Source of the DNA: Acetobacterium sp965140355 | GTDB lineage: Bacteria > Bacillota > Clostridia > Eubacteriales > Eubacteriaceae | Length of the DNA stretch: 64,000 nt | Reading direction: 5' to 3' | NCBI GenBank assembly: GCA_965140355.1 | Contig: OZ223194.1 | Location: 248,001-312,000 of the forward strand | Shown here: one piece after another, positions 57,987 through 64,000 of the stretch | How positions within the stretch are numbered: position 1 is the first letter of the stretch | Layout: every line of letters begins with the position of its first letter | Notes under the pieces: model-generated | Seen by the model: only the letters and a program-made list of their open reading frames with translations | Told to the model about the DNA's origin: nothing | The model's database searches: none | Translations under genes and position numbers: made by a program

Positions 57987-59174
57987 TTAATCTATCGGGT
58001 TAACGGGCGGTTGCGGTTCCGTTGGTGCAGGCATCGCTGGTTGCGGTTCTACCGTCATTGGTTCGTCTAAGGTCGTTTTTTCGCCTTCCGGTGGTTTTTC
58101 AGCTTCAGGTGTTTTTTCACCCTCCGTTTTCTTATCGCCTTCAGCGGGTTTTTCCGCTTCAGTGGTTTTGTCGCCTGGGGTTAAGACTTCTTCGGCGGGT
58201 TTTTTGGTTTCTTCCGAAACTATCGCTTGATCCGGCGTTACGGGATTGTTTATTTCAAGCGGTTCTGACGTGCTCGTATCAACAACCGTTTCATCGCTCG
58301 GTTCAGCGACAGTCTCAGTTGGCGTAATCGGTTCAGTCACAATCGGCGGAACCGTCGTTTCAGTCCCTTTGATATCTTTTTCAGATTCATCAATTTTAAT
58401 AACGCTGGTCAGATCAACCGCTTTTTCTTTGGATACCACCAACAAGTCAGTCAGTGACATCGATGCGAGGGTCTCCATTTTTAAAGAACTGTCGGCCGTT
58501 ACCAATTCTTTCATTACATTCAGCTTACCGGTCGACACGTTATATTGCTGCGCTTCGGTCACTGCTTTCTGATCGGGCGCAACGGTTTGATTGACCACCG
58601 TCGCACTGACGTTTTCGGCGGTTGCACTGGCTTTGATTACCTGATTAAGTGATCCGGCCAGATCATCGGCTTTGGCGGTGTTCTGATTTTCTACCGACAC
58701 CATTACAACATTTTTATCGGCATCGATATAGCCGTTTTTAATCATCGTGGTAATGATCTGACCAACCGATGCTTCCAGATTGGTTTGATCGAGATTTTCC
58801 TGATCGAGTTTTTCCTGGACGTTTTCATTAACCGTTTTAACCGTCAGAATTTGCATATGTTTATTGGTGACGATTTCGACACTCTGATTGGCATCCAGCG
58901 TAATCACGCTTTCCGGATTGTTAAACTCGGCAAACCAGCTTGAAATACAAACCAGCATGACCAGTATTCCGGCAAAAGCAACGGAAACCGGTTTAAAATA
59001 TTTCGGTAGAAATCGGGCTTTTTTGACCGTTTTTTGCGGTTGTCGGGTAATATAGTCCAGTTCGGTCATTTTGACCACCGGCATTGCTGCCAATTTCTCA
59101 AAATCCAGCATCGGAGCCATATTGATGCCTTGCCGCAAAGACTTTTCAATATTCAATTGTTTTTTATCAGCCAC
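57987..59174 (-). CDS. RsgI-type anti-sigma factor with long Pro/Glu/Thr tail
   Basis: 395 aa. A cytoplasmic N-terminus of about 60 residues (anti-sigma part) is followed by one membrane segment (VSVAFAGILVMLVCISSW) and an RsgI-like extracellular domain beginning ESVITLDANQSVEIVTNKHMQILTVK. The last 150 residues are a wall-spanning type linker rich in Thr, Glu, Pro and Lys with AEKP/EGEKT repeats and no binding module. It starts at GTG 59174, overlapping the sigma stop by one base, with AGGAGGTG inside the sigma gene. Probably senses an envelope signal and holds the ECF factor; the signal is unknown. Confidence 0.82.
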   Translation of the reverse strand: MADKKQLNIEKSLRQGINMAPMLDFEKLAAMPVVKMTELDYITRQPQKTVKKARFLPKYFKPVSVAFAGILVMLVCISSWFAEFNNPESVITLDANQSVEIVTNKHMQILTVKTVNENVQEKLDQENLDQTNLEASVGQIITTMIKNGYIDADKNVVMVSVENQNTAKADDLAGSLNQVIKASATAENVSATVVNQTVAPDQKAVTEAQQYNVSTGKLNVMKELVTADSSLKMETLASMSLTDLLVVSKEKAVDLTSVIKIDESEKDIKGTETTVPPIVTEPITPTETVAEPSDETVVDTSTSEPLEINNPVTPDQAIVSEETKKPAEEVLTPGDKTTEAEKPAEGDKKTEGEKTPEAEKPPEGEKTTLDEPMTVEPQPAMPAPTEPQPPVNPID

Positions 59175-59764
59175 TATATCACCTCCTGTTCGGTGAGATA
59201 TTTTTTCAATTTTTTTAATCCGCGATGATATTTAGACAACACCGTCGATAATTTCATCTCCAGATTGTTGGCTATTTCGCGGTGGGTAAATCCGGAAATT
59301 GCATGTAAAAGAATAATTTCCGTTTCTTCAGCATTTAAGATTTTTAAAGCCGCCTGGAGCACCAGCCGATCTTCATTGTCAGTAATATAAGAAAAGTTCG
59401 GATCGTTTTCGAGATCGGTTATTTCCACACTGTCATTTTTTTGTTTAAGTCGGAGTTTCGAGATCGACAAATTCCGGGCAATTGTAAATACCCACGCCAT
59501 TGGTTTACCCATAGGATTATAAAGATGGGCGGCCGCCCGAATTTTCAGGTAGGTATCCTGAACCACATCCAGGGCATCATCATGATTTTTAAGTGTCGAT
59601 AGAACAAACGCATACACGGTGCGCTCGGTCAAGCGGTAAAATTCTTCAAATGCGTCCATATCGTTTTGGGCAATGCGCGTGAATATGGTTTCATCAATTT
59701 GCAGTTTTGGTCGTTCTTCGCTGTTTATGTTTTCTGGTACCACCATATTCAAAAATAGGTTCAT
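59174..59764 (-). CDS. ECF-type RNA polymerase sigma factor
   Basis: 196 aa. Region 2 (FEEFYRLTERTVYAFVLSTLKNHDDALDVVQDTYLKIRAAA...PMAWVFTIARNLSISKLR) and region 4 (EETEIILLHAISGFTHREIANNLEMKLSTVLSKYHRGLKKLKK). It is translationally coupled to the RsgI-like gene. RsgI normally partners SigI; pairing with an ECF-like factor is also known in Clostridia. Start at ATG 59764; ATG 59746 is also possible. Confidence 0.9.
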   Translation of the reverse strand: MNLFLNMVVPENINSEERPKLQIDETIFTRIAQNDMDAFEEFYRLTERTVYAFVLSTLKNHDDALDVVQDTYLKIRAAAHLYNPMGKPMAWVFTIARNLSISKLRLKQKNDSVEITDLENDPNFSYITDNEDRLVLQAALKILNAEETEIILLHAISGFTHREIANNLEMKLSTVLSKYHRGLKKLKKYLTEQEVI

Positions 59765-59843
59765 CAGGTATAACCCCCAACATTATATTAACGTTTTGAT
59801 CAAACGTTTTATTGCATCATTTGTAAATTTTTTACAATTCCTT

Positions 59844-59872
59844 ATTATTGACGATAATTTGTTAAATTGCAA
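59844..59872 (-). promoter_or_regulatory. candidate promoter of the sigma/anti-sigma operon
   Basis: Minus strand TTGCAA, 17 bp, AATAAT. It shares the TTGCAA hexamer and spacing of the ChW-gene promoters, with a weaker -10. Confidence 0.45.
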
Positions 59873-60244
59873 GCAGTAGCAGCTTGTGAGCTACATTTTT
59901 TTTGCACGATTCTTTTCTATCTGATTATAACATAATTGGGCTGCTTTTTCTGGAATAATGTGATTAATTACAATATTAATACCCATTTAACGTGATCTTT
60001 ACTGATTATCTCGCCGCTATATAATAAAGAAGATTTTTTTTGATAGCAATTGTATGAATTTTTATCTTCTGCCTACCAAGGTTTATAGGTGACTTTTTTT
60101 CATATGCGTGATAAAATAGAATTATTATGGGAATATAAATTTTATCACATTTTTTAGAGATGCGAAGTACACAAATTTTAATGTTGTCTTTTGGGCTATT
60201 TTTCAGGTAATCGCAAAAAACAGCGAACAATGGAGGAGTATAAA

Positions 60245-61300
60245 ATGGAAAAAAAGGTAAACTATTCAGTTGATGATTTGATCGATCTACACGTCTTGCA
60301 GCAATTTCAAGATAGTTTTGCAAAAGCACTCGGTATGGCCAGCGTTTCTGTTGATAATGTAAAAGGAACCATTACCGAACCCAGTAATTTTACAGATTTT
60401 TGTATGAAGTATACCCGTGGCTCAACCGAGGGCAACAAACGTTGTGTCAGTTGTGATATCAACGGTGGCAAAAAAGCCGGCACTTCCGGAAAACCTGCGG
60501 TATATTCCTGCCATGCCGGTTTGGTCGATTTTGCGGCGCCAATTGTTGTTGATGGTGTTCAAATCGGAGCCATCCTTGGTGGCCAGGTGCTTGATGCTCC
60601 CCCTGATGAAGCCAAATTTAGAAAGATCGCTCGCGAGATTGGTGTCGATGAAGACGAATACATTGCGGCATTACGTAAAATAACCATTGTTCCCCGTGCG
60701 AAAATTACGGCAGCGGCAGATATGTTATACATTTTTGCCAATTCTATTTCTAAAATGGGCCATCATAATCGCTTGTTGGTGGATGAAACTGAAAAATTCC
60801 AATCAATCTCGGAAAATATGTTTGAAAATATTCGTACGGTCAGTGAAGTGATCGCCAACTTCTCCGTTCAAATTGATTCATTAATTAAAGCCTCAGACGA
60901 ATTATTGGAATCTTCAACCGTTTCTAAAAACAAAGTTAAAGAAACCGATTCAATTCTTAAGTTTATTCGGGATGTTGCCACCCAGACTAATCTACTCGGT
61001 TTAAATGCCGCCATCGAAGCAACCCGCGCCGGCGAATTCGGCCGCGGCTTTAATGTCGTTGCCGATGAAGTCCGAAAACTGGCTGTCATGAGTGTCGATT
61101 CCGCTAAAAAAATCGAAAGTATCCTCGACAGTATCGTTGTCAGTATGAACAGCGTTGAATCCCAGGCGGCCAAATCTTACAAAATTATTGGCGAACATCA
61201 GGATGCCATGATCGAAATAAACGAAAAATTAGCATTACTCAACCAAATATCCGATAAATTAAAGGTTGAGATCAATACCCTTAAAAACAGCATTTATTAA
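60245..61300 (+). CDS. soluble chemoreceptor with PocR sensory domain
   Basis: 351 aa without membrane segments. The PocR domain covers about residues 10-165, with four Cys (FCMKYTRGSTEGNKRCVSC...YSCHAGL) and PIVVDGVQIGAILGGQVL. The C-terminal methyl-accepting signalling helix carries the MCP hairpin tip LLGLNAAIEATRAGEFGRGFNVVADEVRKLA. PocR domains bind small hydrocarbon-like ligands in regulators of propanediol use. GGAGGAG precedes the ATG. A terminator and hairpin repeat D follow. Confidence 0.9.
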   Translation: MEKKVNYSVDDLIDLHVLQQFQDSFAKALGMASVSVDNVKGTITEPSNFTDFCMKYTRGSTEGNKRCVSCDINGGKKAGTSGKPAVYSCHAGLVDFAAPIVVDGVQIGAILGGQVLDAPPDEAKFRKIAREIGVDEDEYIAALRKITIVPRAKITAAADMLYIFANSISKMGHHNRLLVDETEKFQSISENMFENIRTVSEVIANFSVQIDSLIKASDELLESSTVSKNKVKETDSILKFIRDVATQTNLLGLNAAIEATRAGEFGRGFNVVADEVRKLAVMSVDSAKKIESILDSIVVSMNSVESQAAKSYKIIGEHQDAMIEINEKLALLNQISDKLKVEINTLKNSIY

Positions 61301-61346
61301 AAACCTTGAAGGCGGTGTGTCCGCCTGAAACTATCGGTAAACGACC

Positions 61347-61479
61347 GTACCGACAATTGTTAGATCATGTTGTGTGCCTCAAGGCGAACAGTTGCAGCGA
61401 AAAGGTTATTTTTAACCAAAGGCTTTGATTGCAACTGTCCGAATTGCGTGCATACAACAGATTAACAATTGGTCGGTAC
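61347..61479. repeat. interspersed hairpin repeat, long form (copy D)
   Basis: 133 bp, inverted relative to copies A and E. Starts GTACCGACAATTGTTAGATC and ends with TAACAATTGGTCGGTAC. It is bracketed by two similar short hairpins, GGCGGTGTGTCCGCC (about 61310-61324) and GGCGGTGCACCCGCC (about 61505-61519). Confidence 0.9.
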
Positions 61480-61502
61480 GATGTTAGCTTTTTTAATAGG
61501 CT

Positions 61503-61527
61503 AAGGCGGTGCACCCGCCTTTTTTTT
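61503..61527 (+). terminator. intrinsic terminator upstream of the lysis module
   Basis: AAGGCGGTGCACCCGCCTTTTTTTT: 7-bp G/C stem and T8. Ends transcripts from the chemoreceptor gene. Confidence 0.88.
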
Positions 61528-61549
61528 ATGCGCTAAATTACAAATATTT

Positions 61550-61588
61550 GGCATGTTTTTCTAATTCCTTCTATTTAATAGGTGTAAC
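61550..61588 (+). promoter_or_regulatory. candidate alternative-sigma promoter before the holin gene
   Basis: GGCATGTTTTTCT, 10 bases, ATTTAATAG, then GTGTAAC. The same elements at the same spacing occur before the DUF1659 gene (62610-62647). No TTGACA/TATAAT is present. Confidence 0.62.
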
Positions 61589-61620
61589 ACCATTTTAAAA
61601 AAGGAGGATAAACAATTGAA

Positions 61621-62031
61621 ATGAAAAAATTCTTAGACGATCTGCCCCAGTATTTTGCACTGCTGGGTTCGGTGTTAGGTTTTCTGTTAGGCGGGTTTGA
61701 CAGCTATTTATATACGCTGTTAGGTTTTATCCTGATTGATTATCTCACCGGCCTAGTAGTTGCCATCACTCTGCGGCAGGTATCCAGTGAAGTTGGTTTT
61801 GTTGGCATTCTAAAAAAAATGCTGATTCTGGTGATGGTCGCAATGGGGCATCTATTGGATCAGAATCTTTTAGGGGCCGGAAATGCCCTGCGCACGGCGG
61901 TTATTTTCTTTTACACCGCTAACGAAGGCATTAGTATCACCGAAAACCTGACCCGTTTAGGTTTTCCCATTCCCGCCAAACTTAAAATGGTTCTGGCCCA
62001 ACTTTATGACAAAGAAAAGGAGGAACAATAA
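61621..62031 (+). CDS. phage-type holin family protein
   Basis: 136 aa with three or four hydrophobic segments (YFALLGSVLGFLLGG, YLYTLLGFILIDYLTGLVVAI, ILKKMLILVMVAMGHLL, TAVIFFYTANEGISI). The DYLTG and NEGISI motifs match the family that includes TcdE-type holins. It permeabilises the membrane or releases proteins. GGAGG is 13 bases from the ATG, unusually far. It ends one base before the peptidase gene, so the two are coupled. Confidence 0.9.
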   Translation: MKKFLDDLPQYFALLGSVLGFLLGGFDSYLYTLLGFILIDYLTGLVVAITLRQVSSEVGFVGILKKMLILVMVAMGHLLDQNLLGAGNALRTAVIFFYTANEGISITENLTRLGFPIPAKLKMVLAQLYDKEKEEQ

Positions 62032-62032
62032 G

Positions 62033-62584
62033 ATGTATCTAAAACTGATTCAGGAGGCGCTAATCCTCGTCGGTTATTTCCCCGGTCCGGTAGACGGCCA
62101 GGATGGCCCCTTAACGCGGGCGGCAATTAAGGCTTTTCAAAGTGATCACGGCCTAACTGCCGATGGCTTGGTCGGGCCACTTACACATCACGCTCTTTTT
62201 GACGGTGGCACCAATGCGGATAAACCGGCTTCCACCACAGTTAATGAACAATTAACCCCGCACTTTAACCGACAGGAGTTTAAATGTTGTTGTCAAGGCC
62301 GTTATTGCAATGGCTTCCCGGCTGAGATGAACCCGGAGCTGGTCGGTCAAATGGAAGCCATTCGTCTGGTTGTGGAGCTGCCGATTATCGTCACCTCCGG
62401 GGTTCGTTGCCCCACCCGCAATGCCGAGGTTGGCGGTATTCCCAATTCCCGCCATCTCAGTGGCAATGCGGCCGATTGTTATGTGCCGGGGATGACCGTT
62501 TATGAACTGGCGGCCGCGGCGAGAAATGCCGGACTCGGCGTGATTGTTTATAAAAATGAAGGATTTTGTCATCTGGAGCTTTAA
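62033..62584 (+). CDS. M15-type peptidase with peptidoglycan-binding domain
   Basis: About 183 aa. N-terminal PG_binding_1 repeat (LIQEALILVGYFPGPVDGQDGPLTRAAIKAFQSDHGLTADGLVGPLT), then a Peptidase_M15_3 domain with HFNRQEFKC, VTSGVRCPTRNAEVGG and the zinc ligands SRHLSGNAAD and CHLEL. There is no signal peptide, as expected for an endolysin that needs a holin. AAAGGAGGAAC within the holin end serves as ribosome site. Confidence 0.9.
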   Translation: MYLKLIQEALILVGYFPGPVDGQDGPLTRAAIKAFQSDHGLTADGLVGPLTHHALFDGGTNADKPASTTVNEQLTPHFNRQEFKCCCQGRYCNGFPAEMNPELVGQMEAIRLVVELPIIVTSGVRCPTRNAEVGGIPNSRHLSGNAADCYVPGMTVYELAAAARNAGLGVIVYKNEGFCHLEL

Positions 62585-62609
62585 TTTTTTAAATTTTTCT
62601 CTTTTCTAT

Positions 62610-62647
62610 GGCATGTTTTTCTTTTTTATTCCATTTATAAGTATAAC
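62610..62647 (+). promoter_or_regulatory. second copy of the candidate alternative-sigma promoter
   Basis: GGCATGTTTTTCT, 10 bases, ATTTATAAG, TATAAC, 20-60 bases before the DUF1659 gene. The 13-base first block is identical to that at 61550. Confidence 0.62.
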
Positions 62648-62668
62648 CGATGAAAGGAGGTACACACA

Positions 62669-62893
62669 ATGCCAGTAACAACTGATTTTCTCAGCAATAA
62701 GCTTCAAGTTCGTTCGAACTATGGCGTAGTCGATGGTAAAGAAGTGATTAAGTCAAAAACTTATTCGCATCTGAAAGAAACCGCTGCCGATGATGATATT
62801 TATGCTGTGGCTGAATCACTTGCCAGTTTGCAGGTCCCAACCATGGAAGAAGTAATCAAAATCGAAAGCACACTCTTGATTCCCGGTGTTTAA
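62669..62893 (+). CDS. DUF1659 protein
   Basis: A 74-aa protein (NKLQVRSNYGVVDGKEVIKSKTYSHLKETAADDDIYAVAESLASLQ) of the DUF1659 family. AAAGGAGG precedes the ATG. Paired with a DUF2922 gene, as in many Firmicutes, often near a sigma factor. Function unknown. Confidence 0.85.
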   Translation: MPVTTDFLSNKLQVRSNYGVVDGKEVIKSKTYSHLKETAADDDIYAVAESLASLQVPTMEEVIKIESTLLIPGV

Positions 62894-62965
62894 AACATCC
62901 CTGCCGGTTAATTTGTAACTTTGCAAATTGGCCACTTTAAATATGAAGAAAGGAGGTCACTCAAT

Positions 62966-63190
62966 ATGCCAGAAATTAAAGCAACCATGGTTTTTGAACG
63001 CGCCGACGGTAAAAAATCAACCATTTCCGTGTCCGATGCTGACCCGGCGGTTACCGCAACCGAACTAAACAATGCGATGGACCTAATCCTCGCCAAAAAC
63101 GTCTTTGCGCCTGACAATAACGAGCTTGTCAAAAAAGTCAGTGGAAAGCTGATCAGTACGACAACTCAGGATTTTGAAATGTCCGTTTAA
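62966..63190 (+). CDS. DUF2922 protein
   Basis: 74 aa (MVFERADGKKSTISVSDADPAVTATELNNAMDLILAKNVF...). The frame opens at 62921, but AAAGGAGG fits ATG 62966. A small inverted repeat (AATTTG/CAAATT) lies in the gap before it. Function unknown. Confidence 0.85.
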   Translation: MPEIKATMVFERADGKKSTISVSDADPAVTATELNNAMDLILAKNVFAPDNNELVKKVSGKLISTTTQDFEMSV

Positions 63191-63234
63191 TGACAAGCGA
63201 GGGGGAACCCTCGTTAGCGATTAGCCGCAAACCC

Positions 63235-63366
63235 GTACCGATCAATTGTTAATCTGTTGTATGCACGCAATTCGGACAGTTGCAATTAAAGCTTTGGCTA
63301 AAAATAGCCTTTTCGCGGCAACTGTTCGCCTTGAAGCACACAACATGATCGAACAATTGTCGGTAC
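63235..63366. repeat. interspersed hairpin repeat, long form (copy E)
   Basis: 132 bp, same orientation as copy A and differing from it at a limited number of positions. Bracketed by GCGAGGGGGAACCCTCG (about 63197) and GCGAGGGGAAACCCTCGC (63394), again two near-identical hairpins. Confidence 0.9.
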
Positions 63367-63393
63367 TGCAGCTTATTTTATTTACAGTTCGTC

Positions 63394-63417
63394 GCGAGGG
63401 GAAACCCTCGCTTTTTT
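63394..63417 (+). terminator. intrinsic terminator between DUF2922 and sigma genes
   Basis: GCGAGGG, GAAA loop, CCCTCGC, T6. Confidence 0.9.
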
Positions 63418-63455
63418 AATACCGGAATGCGTTTTAATCCTATTTTAGAAAATGG

Positions 63456-63484
63456 TTGAAAAGTGAACTGAAATCATATATAAT
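63456..63484 (+). promoter_or_regulatory. sigma-A type promoter of the sigma factor gene
   Basis: TTGAAA, 17 bp, TATAAT, 45 bases before the GTG start. The LexA-type palindrome begins 8 bases after the -10, over the expected start site. Confidence 0.85.
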
Positions 63485-63491
63485 AAATTAA

Positions 63492-63505
63492 AGAACATAT
63501 GTTCT
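63492..63505. promoter_or_regulatory. LexA/DinR box
   Basis: AGAACATATGTTCT, a perfect 14-bp palindrome; its 12-base core GAACATATGTTC matches the Firmicute SOS box (CGAACNNNNGTTCG). Only the outermost pair differs. Its placement at the promoter predicts SOS repression. Confidence 0.82.
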
Positions 63506-63528
63506 ATTTTATCGAAAGAGGTGACAAT

Positions 63529-64000
63529 GTGGAAAATAATGAAATGATTCTTTGGATTCGGGGCGCCAAACAAAAAGATCCCCACTGCCAGTTGGCTTTA
63601 ATTAACGGCTTCAAGCCGCTTATTAAAGCGATGATCCGTCGTTATGTATACGATTCCCATGCTTTTGAAGATTATTTGAGTGAAGGAACGATTGTATTGC
63701 TTAATGCCATCGATAGCTTTGATGAAAAATTGGGAGTTCCCTTTTCCGGCTACCTGAAAAAAGAACTCTTTTATTATTTTGTCAATGTCGCCAAAAATCA
63801 TCAAAATTTGTATTCACTTGATGCAACCGCTGATGATGATGCCACTGCTTTACAAAATAGTTTGCCCGACACGACTGATATTGAAGGCGATTATCTCCAC
63901 GGCGCAGATTTGCAGGCGTTATTTGTTTATCTGCCCAAACTAAGAGAACGACAACGATGGATTATTGACGAACATTATTTTAAAAACCGCAGTTTTCGGG
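63529..64000 (+). CDS. sigma-70 family factor (UviA-like), 3' end outside window
   Basis: The first 157 residues are present. Starts at GTG 63529 after AAAGAGGTGACA; an out-of-frame ATG nearby stops after six codons. Region 2-like features: FEDYLSEGTIVLLNAIDSFDEKLGVPFSGYLKKELFYYFVN. The start of region 4 is near the edge (KLRERQRWIIDEHYFKNRSF). A sigma gene under SOS control next to holin/lysin genes resembles C. perfringens uviA-uviB. Whether it drives the GGCATG promoters is inference. Confidence 0.85.
   Translation, partial: MENNEMILWIRGAKQKDPHCQLALINGFKPLIKAMIRRYVYDSHAFEDYLSEGTIVLLNAIDSFDEKLGVPFSGYLKKELFYYFVNVAKNHQNLYSLDATADDDATALQNSLPDTTDIEGDYLHGADLQALFVYLPKLRERQRWIIDEHYFKNRSFR

Noticed and set aside
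10745..63366. CRISPR-like array from the repeated hairpins
   Set aside because: Copies are scattered, 99-133 bp, palindromic and not separated by uniform spacers; no cas genes.
61550..64000. Start of a prophage
   Set aside because: Holin and lysin are present, but no integrase, capsid, tail or repressor gene is in view; downstream sequence would be needed.

Overview
The window looks like a chromosomal segment of a low-GC anaerobic Firmicute, most likely a member of the Eubacteriaceae close to Acetobacterium or Eubacterium. Supporting signs are a CIRCE/HrcA-controlled dnaK operon, strong AGGAGG ribosome sites, several giant secreted proteins with clostridial hydrophobic-W (ChW) and FIVAR-like repeats, a DUF1638 gene and an EutS/EutP microcompartment pair. 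The genus is an inference from gene content only.

Layout. 1-5.9 kb: two prepilin-like genes, a MocR regulator divergent from a pyridoxal kinase gene, recX, and two related small membrane proteins. 6.2-6.7 kb: a Pro-Met-Phe tRNA operon with a broken second tRNA-Phe. 6.8-9.2 kb: a CtpE-like P-type ATPase. 9.5-24.6 kb: the housekeeping block hemW, hrcA-grpE-dnaK-dnaJ, prmA-rsmE-mtaB, hinT, rpsU (frameshifted) and yqeY. It is split by a cysK-rrf2 operon and by a plus-strand eutS-like/eutP-like/mtnK-like trio. 24.7-27.8 kb: a membrane-anchored phosphatase, proA and a lipoprotein.

28-57 kb is a surface-protein region. It has four ChW proteins and one LRR/Ig-repeat giant, each with its own terminator. 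Three of the ChW genes share the promoter pattern TTGCAA-N17-TARAAT. Mobile DNA is scattered through it: one intact IS66 with terminal inverted repeats and a flanking direct repeat, a RAYT transposase with several REP-like palindromes, IS66 and RAYT fragments, an Rpn-type nuclease pseudogene, and an apparently ORF-less group II intron beside a 5'-truncated Ig-repeat gene. An ECF sigma/RsgI-like anti-sigma pair and a soluble PocR chemoreceptor follow.

61.5-64 kb is the most interesting part. It contains a holin, an M15-type peptidase with a peptidoglycan-binding domain, DUF1659 and DUF2922 proteins, and a sigma factor. The sigma gene has a consensus housekeeping promoter overlaid by a perfect LexA/DinR-type palindrome. 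The holin and DUF1659 genes each carry the same unusual upstream element (GGCATGTTTTTCT, then ATTTAWWAG at identical spacing), a good candidate for the sigma factor's own promoter. Together they suggest an SOS-induced, sigma-amplified lysis or release module resembling UviA/UviB.

A second notable element is an interspersed hairpin repeat with GTACCG(A/T)...CAATTGTTA ends. It occurs as three long copies (about 132 bp) and two tandem short copies (99 bp), always between co-directional genes.
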